Of a stretch of 53,292 nt of DNA, positions 49,722 through 53,292 are shown one piece after another (the first letter of the stretch is position 1; each line of letters begins with the position of its first letter). Origin of the DNA: a virus; IMG/VR virus record IMGVR_UViG_3300020442_000769, positions 1 through 53,292 of that record, one strand, 5' to 3'. The position numbers and the translations under genes were made by a program. A model generated the notes under the pieces. It saw only the letters and a list, made by a program, of their open reading frames with translations. It was not told the DNA's origin and did no database searches.

Positions 49722-49821
49722 CGTTCGTACTGCACACGGGGCCCCTAGTACGCCAAAACCTTTTTACGATGCAAAACGGATACACGTTCAAATTGTACAA
49801 CCTTTTAGTGTACAATGGCTA

Positions 49822-49827
49822 TATAAT
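49822..49827 (+). promoter_or_regulatory. Candidate -10 element for the porin gene
   Basis: TATAAT with no clear -35 at 16-18 bases (AACCTT or neighbours). It could be an activated promoter. The start would fall at the first base of the hairpin at 49833. Confidence 0.45.
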
Positions 49828-49832
49828 ACGAG

Positions 49833-49859
49833 ACGCAAATTTCCGATTTGCGTTTTTTT
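49833..49859 (+). terminator. Hairpin with T-run in front of the porin gene
   Basis: ACGCAAAT and ATTTGCGT form a perfect 8-bp stem (5-base loop) followed by a run of seven T. It ends 28 bases before the porin ATG. It either ends upstream transcripts or acts as an attenuator or 5' hairpin of the porin mRNA. Confidence 0.7.
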
Positions 49860-49887
49860 ACGATCGTAGAAAAGGAAACAAACAATA

Positions 49888-50943
49888 ATGAATAAAATGA
49901 AAACAATCATTTTAGCAACTGCTCTGACTGTACTTACATTTGGTGCTGTTGCTGAAGAACTTTCGCTTGAAGACAGAGTAAGCAAGTTGGAAGACAAGAG
50001 TTTGGGATTACCCAACGGATTTTTTATTAACGGTGAAATAGAAGGTTATTATGATGACAAGACCTATGACTCAGGCTGGGACTCACGTGGTGCGTTACAG
50101 TTTGGCGTAGAAACATCATTACCTGACAATGAACTTAACATCGACTGGGTTGGTGGCACAACTACTATTGATTCACACTATGCACTTAATACTGCTGACA
50201 ACAACAAACTAGTTGAAAAGCAGTTGGGTTTTGGTAATGATACTGCTAGAATCTACATAGGTGAAACTGACGCACAGAGAATGGGATTTGCAAAGACTCC
50301 TAAAATTTCTGCTCCGTTGATCTATACAGAAACAAACTATCGTATTGATCATAGAGAAAAGACTGTGTTAACGTTTGGTGGTTGGCAGTATGACAATGAG
50401 TTTGACTTTGACAGTCACAGACTATCAAAAGAAAAGCCATGGGGTGTTGCACTGGCCTATGACAATAACAACAATGTATACTATGGAACTGCAACTGTGG
50501 ACCTAGGTCTTGCAGAAGTATCATATATGCACATCACTGGTCCAGAGGATACTAACAAGGATGATCAACAGGGTTACGCAATAGGCGGATCACTGCATCG
50601 TTTTGGTGTACCTATGCTGTGGGGTGTTGAACTGTGGGACGACAAGAACACAGGTACATACACTGAAGATGACAGACTAGACTATGGTGTTATGTATAAT
50701 GTTACTGAGGCTGTGTACGTTTCTGCACACAGAACAGAGAATGATGATCTAGGCTATGATGGAAACTACTATGGAGTTGTGTACAACTTGGTCACAGACT
50801 ATGATGCTACCAAACGTGCTGACAAACAGGACGGACTTGAAGTAGGATTATACTATCATGACAAAGAGCAGACTAACATAGCAACTGGTGCCTATACAGA
50901 TCACGGCAGTCAGTTTCTTGCTTCCGTTAGATACAAATTCTAA
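49888..50943 (+). CDS. Outer-membrane porin
   Basis: This 351-aa protein has a signal peptide (MNKMKTIILATALTVLTFGA, cut after AVA at residue 22), a short coiled segment (LSLEDRVSKLEDK) as in periplasmic necks, and a beta-barrel with alternating strands of Gly, Asp and aromatic residues. It ends in VRYKF with the terminal Phe required for BAM-dependent insertion. It resembles Gram-negative trimeric porins in size. Base composition is less AT-rich and codons such as CTG are more frequent than in most of the window, which suggests transfer from a host. It has its own terminator. Such phage porins can replace or mask receptors and alter uptake. Confidence 0.85.
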   Translation: MNKMKTIILATALTVLTFGAVAEELSLEDRVSKLEDKSLGLPNGFFINGEIEGYYDDKTYDSGWDSRGALQFGVETSLPDNELNIDWVGGTTTIDSHYALNTADNNKLVEKQLGFGNDTARIYIGETDAQRMGFAKTPKISAPLIYTETNYRIDHREKTVLTFGGWQYDNEFDFDSHRLSKEKPWGVALAYDNNNNVYYGTATVDLGLAEVSYMHITGPEDTNKDDQQGYAIGGSLHRFGVPMLWGVELWDDKNTGTYTEDDRLDYGVMYNVTEAVYVSAHRTENDDLGYDGNYYGVVYNLVTDYDATKRADKQDGLEVGLYYHDKEQTNIATGAYTDHGSQFLASVRYKF

Positions 50944-50958
50944 TAGCAATTATAAACT

Positions 50959-50992
50959 AAAAAGCCCCAAGCGAAAGCAAGGGGCTTTTTTT
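50959..50992 (+). terminator. Intrinsic terminator after the porin gene
   Basis: AAAAAGCCCC pairs with GGGGCTTTTT; the loop contains a nested GC-GAAA-GC. The T-run continues on the plus strand, and A-runs at the left give a possible reverse terminator for the minus gene at 50999. Confidence 0.85.
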
Positions 50993-50998
50993 GTGACT

Positions 50999-51193
50999 TT
51001 ATATCTTGTTCTTGGCTGGAACTGTAATGTGTCCGGCTACATGACCCACACGTGGACCATGCTTGAAACGATATCCTGAAGTACCGCCAGCATTGGCATC
51101 AACCGCTGGTCTTGAACCTGCAAGTAATCTTTCCTTGCGTTTCAAGATCTGTGCCTCACGGTACATCTTGTGTAAATGATCGAATCTGTTCAT
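50999..51193 (-). CDS. Basic 64-aa hypothetical
   Basis: A minus-strand frame with a very strong ribosome-binding site (AGGAGGG, 6 bases before the ATG). The product (MNRFDHLHKMYREAQILKRK, then a Gly- and Arg-rich tail) is basic and probably binds nucleic acid or is a virion peptide. It ends right at the shared terminator with the porin gene. Confidence 0.6.
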   Translation of the reverse strand: MNRFDHLHKMYREAQILKRKERLLAGSRPAVDANAGGTSGYRFKHGPRVGHVAGHITVPAKNKI

Positions 51194-51270
51194 AACACCC
51201 TCCTCTGTTAAAAGTTAGGTGCGTTCCTTCGCATTATGCTACTTCCGTCCCGATTGGGATGAACGTATTA

Positions 51271-51402
51271 CTATTTAGCAGGTGTGGTATGTTCAATTTG
51301 CTTGGGTGGCTGTGGATTTTCTGGTCCTCCAACGATGGCTAGTAGCACAAGCATTATTGCTATGCATAGTGAGAACCGCCAACTGTTTAAGAACTCATTC
51401 AT
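51271..51402 (-). CDS. Small membrane protein, 43 aa
   Basis: A minus-strand frame (MNEFLNSWRFSLCIAIMLVL then a Pro-rich tail ENPQPPKQIEHTTP) with one membrane helix (about residues 11-25). It lies upstream of the 64-aa gene on the same strand, 77 bases away. A small membrane protein of unknown role; the ribosome-binding site is unclear, which lowers confidence. Confidence 0.5.
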   Translation of the reverse strand: MNEFLNSWRFSLCIAIMLVLLAIVGGPENPQPPKQIEHTTPAK

Positions 51403-51465
51403 GTAGATTATTTAGCGATGTGCTGAAAATAATTACATTCGGCTTGTAGATAATATCCAATTACA

Positions 51466-51473
51466 TATAAATA
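51466..51473 (+). promoter_or_regulatory. T4-type late promoter for the 51488 unit
   Basis: Perfect TATAAATA, 14 bases before the ATG, with no ribosome-binding site in between. It starts the last late operon of the window. Confidence 0.7.
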
Positions 51474-51487
51474 CAAATTAAAAACTT

Positions 51488-51937
51488 ATGAGTTTAAAAG
51501 TGAGCGACAACACCAGTATATCAATGCCAATCAGAAATATGTTGGCGATCATAGGTGCGGTGGCAGTAGGTGTGTGGGCATACTTTGGTATAGTTGAAAG
51601 ACTGAACCTATTAGAAAACAAATCAGTGTTACTTGAAAAGGACATGGACTCTGCTCATGAAAGACTGCACACAGAAGTAAAACAAAACACAGAGTTTAGA
51701 ATAAAATATCCAAGAGGTGAATTAGGTCAAAGTGCTCAGGACATAGAACAGTTTATGTTGATTGAAGACCTTTACAAGAGTGTGGATAGAATTATCAAAG
51801 AATTAGATGAAGGTAGAAACAACAAAGTAAACATTGAATTCTTAAAAGAACAAATGGAAAAGGCACTGGAAAACATAGAACGTTTGAAAGATGCTGACAG
51901 AGAGATTGTTTACAAAAACGGTAATGGGGGACACTAA
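51488..51937 (+). CDS. Membrane-anchored coiled-coil protein
   Basis: This 149-aa protein has one N-terminal membrane segment (MLAIIGAVAVGVWAYFGIV, about residues 18-36) followed by long charged helices (ERLNLLENKSVLLEKDMDSA). The NTEFRIKYPRGELGQ and EQFMLIEDLYKSVD blocks are common in marine T4-like phages. The topology is like an inner-membrane spanin or holin partner, but I cannot assign it. Late promoter upstream; the next gene overlaps by one base. Confidence 0.7.
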   Translation: MSLKVSDNTSISMPIRNMLAIIGAVAVGVWAYFGIVERLNLLENKSVLLEKDMDSAHERLHTEVKQNTEFRIKYPRGELGQSAQDIEQFMLIEDLYKSVDRIIKELDEGRNNKVNIEFLKEQMEKALENIERLKDADREIVYKNGNGGH

Positions 51938-52146
51938 TGATAGAAACAGTAGTAGCATTGTTGATGTTTGTTAACGGCGAAATCAAAGAACATAGAATTC
52001 AAGAGAACATGGCAAAATGTTTGCGTGGTAAACGTCAAGCAGAAAGACAGTATTCTCCTAGTGTAAAATATCAATGTTGGAAAGGCCAAGGCGAAACAGA
52101 GATATACATGGGCGAGAAGTCAATCAAAGCAATCATACTTAATTAA
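51937..52146 (+). CDS. Small protein with N-terminal hydrophobic segment
   Basis: This 69-aa protein starts MIETVVALLMFVNGEIKEHR with a short hydrophobic segment and has two cysteines (CLRG, CWKG). A GEIKEHRI-type start recurs in small marine T4-like phage proteins as I remember them. It overlaps the previous gene by one base. The function is unknown. Confidence 0.65.
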   Translation: MIETVVALLMFVNGEIKEHRIQENMAKCLRGKRQAERQYSPSVKYQCWKGQGETEIYMGEKSIKAIILN

Positions 52147-52239
52147 TAATTACTTGCATTATTAAGTTAGCACATAATAAAAAATCTAAAAATTTTAAAT
52201 ACTGTTGAGAGCAGATTAACCTGAGCCAGGGAGAGGGCC

Positions 52240-52710
52240 ATAATAGATCCTATTAGTGCATTTGCCGTAGCAACTACGGCATACAAGACAATTTCAAAAG
52301 CAGTAGCCGTTGGACAAGACATAGAAAACGTAACCACCCAGTTGGGTAAATGGTTTACTGCAACTTCAGATATTCGCAAAGCCAAAGAACTAAACAAGAA
52401 AGCACCACTGTTTAAAAAAGTGTTTGCCGCAGGTTCAGTTGAAGAAGAAGCACTACAACTACTAATGCACGAAAAGAAAATCCAAGAGATGGAAAAAGAA
52501 TTACGCACTCTGCTGAACTTCCGCTATGGTCACAAGACCTGGGAAGAGATGATTGAGATGCGCCGTAAGATAGCCAAGAAGAGAGAAGAAGAGGTATATA
52601 GAGTTGAAGAGTTTAAACGTCAACTCATAGAAGCAGTCAGCATTATTGTCCTTATGCTACTGATAGCAGGAGTAGTATTAGGTACTGTATGGCTGTACAT
52701 GAACAGGTAA
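52240..52710 (+). CDS. Conserved virion-type protein with apparent AUA start
   Basis: The frame is open from an in-frame TGA at 52222 and has no ATG, GTG or TTG until 52342. A strong AGGGAGAGG site (52228-52236) precedes two ATA codons at 52240 and 52243. Reading from there gives (M)IDPISAFAVATTAYKTISKA, the N-terminus typical of this protein family in marine T4-like phages. The 156-aa protein ends in a membrane helix (IIVLMLLIAGVVLGTVWLYM). A downstream TTG (52342) would cut away the conserved start. AUA initiation, a sequencing change, or a rare start are the options. Confidence 0.7.
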   Translation: MIDPISAFAVATTAYKTISKAVAVGQDIENVTTQLGKWFTATSDIRKAKELNKKAPLFKKVFAAGSVEEEALQLLMHEKKIQEMEKELRTLLNFRYGHKTWEEMIEMRRKIAKKREEEVYRVEEFKRQLIEAVSIIVLMLLIAGVVLGTVWLYMNR

Positions 52711-52720
52711 GGAGCCGCAC

Positions 52721-53005
52721 ATGGAATACTCATTTGGAATACCCCTAAGTACCAGAACCACTGTAAATCAAGATGTAAGCGACAATCAAAGCAAATACAT
52801 ACGCACACGTATCAGTCAACTGCGTGAGGACATGGCCAAAGCACACGACCCAATGGATCAGCAATGGTACCAACGTTGCATACAAGAACTAGAATGGGTT
52901 CAGCAGATGAAAGGCAAACCCACGCACAACTGCTACATGAAACCCTCCGCAAGGACCTACGAACAAGATAAAATAGATTCAGATGCGAAAGGTAATTGGT
53001 TTTGA
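52721..53005 (+). CDS. Conserved hypothetical, 94 aa
   Basis: A hydrophilic protein with a helical middle (KYIRTRISQLREDMAKAHDP, then QWYQRCIQELEWVQQM) and a disordered tail. A GGAGC site precedes the start 11 bases after the previous stop. It belongs to the late operon at the right edge. No function is known. Confidence 0.6.
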   Translation: MEYSFGIPLSTRTTVNQDVSDNQSKYIRTRISQLREDMAKAHDPMDQQWYQRCIQELEWVQQMKGKPTHNCYMKPSARTYEQDKIDSDAKGNWF

Positions 53006-53232
53006 TTCATGCATTCATGCTCATAGTAGTACTAGGGTCAGGTGAAGAAGCCAAGCAACAGCCTAACCCTATGTACTTTAGAAGCATTGATGTTTGTCAG
53101 TATTATGCACGAAGAATTCCCCAACAGTATGGCAACTATGGATACCGAGATCTAGTTCCCAGAGAACACAGGATCACTGCATACTGTAAACCCACCTACA
53201 CCAAAGACGGAGCACACATATATGATCATTGA
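53002..53232 (+). CDS. Small secreted or membrane protein, probable TTG start
   Basis: The likely start is the TTG at 53002, which overlaps the previous stop (TTGA); the product then begins (M)IHAFMLIVVLGSGEEAKQQ. The first ATG (53017) would cut the hydrophobic segment. The 76-aa protein has two cysteines (DVCQYYARRI and TAYCKPTY). The function is unknown. Confidence 0.55.
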   Translation: MIHAFMLIVVLGSGEEAKQQPNPMYFRSIDVCQYYARRIPQQYGNYGYRDLVPREHRITAYCKPTYTKDGAHIYDH

Positions 53233-53292
53233 ACTGGCCATGGCAGGCTTTCTACAATGCCACCTCGCTATTAATGTAATAGAAGATGATGT
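53222..53292 (+). CDS. Partial gene at right edge
   Basis: A frame starts at the ATG at 53222 (MIIELAMAGFLQCHLAINVI) inside the previous gene's end and runs off the window. It is probably a further small gene of the late operon; only 23 residues are visible. Confidence 0.45.
   Translation, partial: MIIELAMAGFLQCHLAINVIEDD

Larger units (their letters stand above)
49356..49887. other. Non-coding control region, 0.53 kb
   Basis: This is the largest gap in the window and separates divergent lipoprotein and porin genes. It begins with GC-rich sequence unlike the rest of the genome (repeated GCGGTAGC and GGTAGC units), followed by short iterons, several inverted repeats, and a hairpin with a T-run right before the porin gene. 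No convincing gene is visible on either strand. It may hold a replication origin, a regulator-binding region or the scar of an insertion. Confidence 0.6.

Noticed and set aside
52342-52710. TTG at 52342 as start of the virion-type protein
   Set aside because: It would remove the conserved N-terminus and has no ribosome-binding site; the AUA with AGGGAGAGG is a better fit.
1-53292. CRISPR arrays, integrase or insertion sequences
   Set aside because: No regularly spaced repeat-spacer pattern, no transposase or integrase motif and no terminal inverted repeats were seen; the iterons at 49580 have no spacers.
1-53292. Cyanophage photosynthesis genes
   Set aside because: No psbA, psbD, hli or related genes were found in this window, so a cyanobacterial host is not supported.

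Overview
The window is a 53.3-kb piece of a T4-like myovirus genome of the marine type (related to cyanomyoviruses and SAR11 myoviruses). This rests on the T4 core set with marine-phage features: neck gp13 and gp14, tail completion gp15, sheath gp18, tube gp19, head completion gp4, terminase gp16 and gp17, gp32, UvsX, UvsY, UvsW, clamp-loader gp62, primase gp61 and helicase gp41, plus many small conserved marine-phage proteins. Base composition is AT-rich. T4-style late promoters (TATAAATA or GATAAATA) precede structural genes and sigma70-type promoters precede replication genes. The host should be Gram-negative (two lipoproteins, an outer-membrane porin, heptose chemistry). A SAR11-like alphaproteobacterium is plausible but not proven here.

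Layout. (1) 1-3.6 kb, minus strand: a heptose-kinase-like gene cut by the left edge, a Nudix hydrolase, gp15 and gp14. (2) 3.6-17.5 kb, mostly plus: gp13, a lipoprotein, dNMP kinase, an HNH-like protein (minus), gp18, gp19, a second tube-like protein, gp4, gp16, three small virion-type proteins, gp17 and a 662-aa structural protein. (3) 17.5-21.1 kb: gp32, UvsX, an acidic protein, UvsY and a peroxiredoxin. (4) 21.1-26.9 kb: a tightly overlapping glycan cassette with a heptose-type nucleotidyltransferase/cupin fusion, a TylF-like methyltransferase, two DxD glycosyltransferases and three related capsule-transferase-like proteins. (5) 26.9-35 kb: an orphan 431-aa protein, UvsW, small genes, methyltransferases, an oxygenase, a cupin and a complete purine permease. 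(6) 35-48 kb: gp62, a zinc-finger protein, two DnaE-like (family C) proteins, gp61, an oxygenase, ClpP, a carbamoyltransferase, gp41 and an SGNH hydrolase. (7) 48-53.3 kb: a class II aminoacyl-tRNA-synthetase core next to an unusual tRNA, a lipoprotein, a repeat-rich 0.55-kb control region, a porin, and small membrane or virion genes, one apparently starting at AUA.

How the parts fit. Replication and recombination genes are interleaved with host-manipulation genes: purine import, porin, peroxiredoxin, ClpP, heptose and glycan synthesis. Genes are packed with TAATG or ATGA overlaps, so translational coupling is probably widespread. Hairpins with a UACG tetraloop punctuate three module ends.

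The most striking signals are: (a) a tRNA with an Asn (GUU) anticodon and G73 on a long-variable-arm (class II) body, directly behind a minimal Asn/Asp-type synthetase core; (b) a repeated promoter-to-ATG spacing of 4-6 nt, which predicts leaderless mRNAs for both late and sigma70 promoters; (c) two PHP-less DnaE-like proteins that keep all three catalytic aspartates; (d) a full-length AzgA-type purine permease and a full-length porin; (e) a virion-type gene with an apparent AUA start codon.
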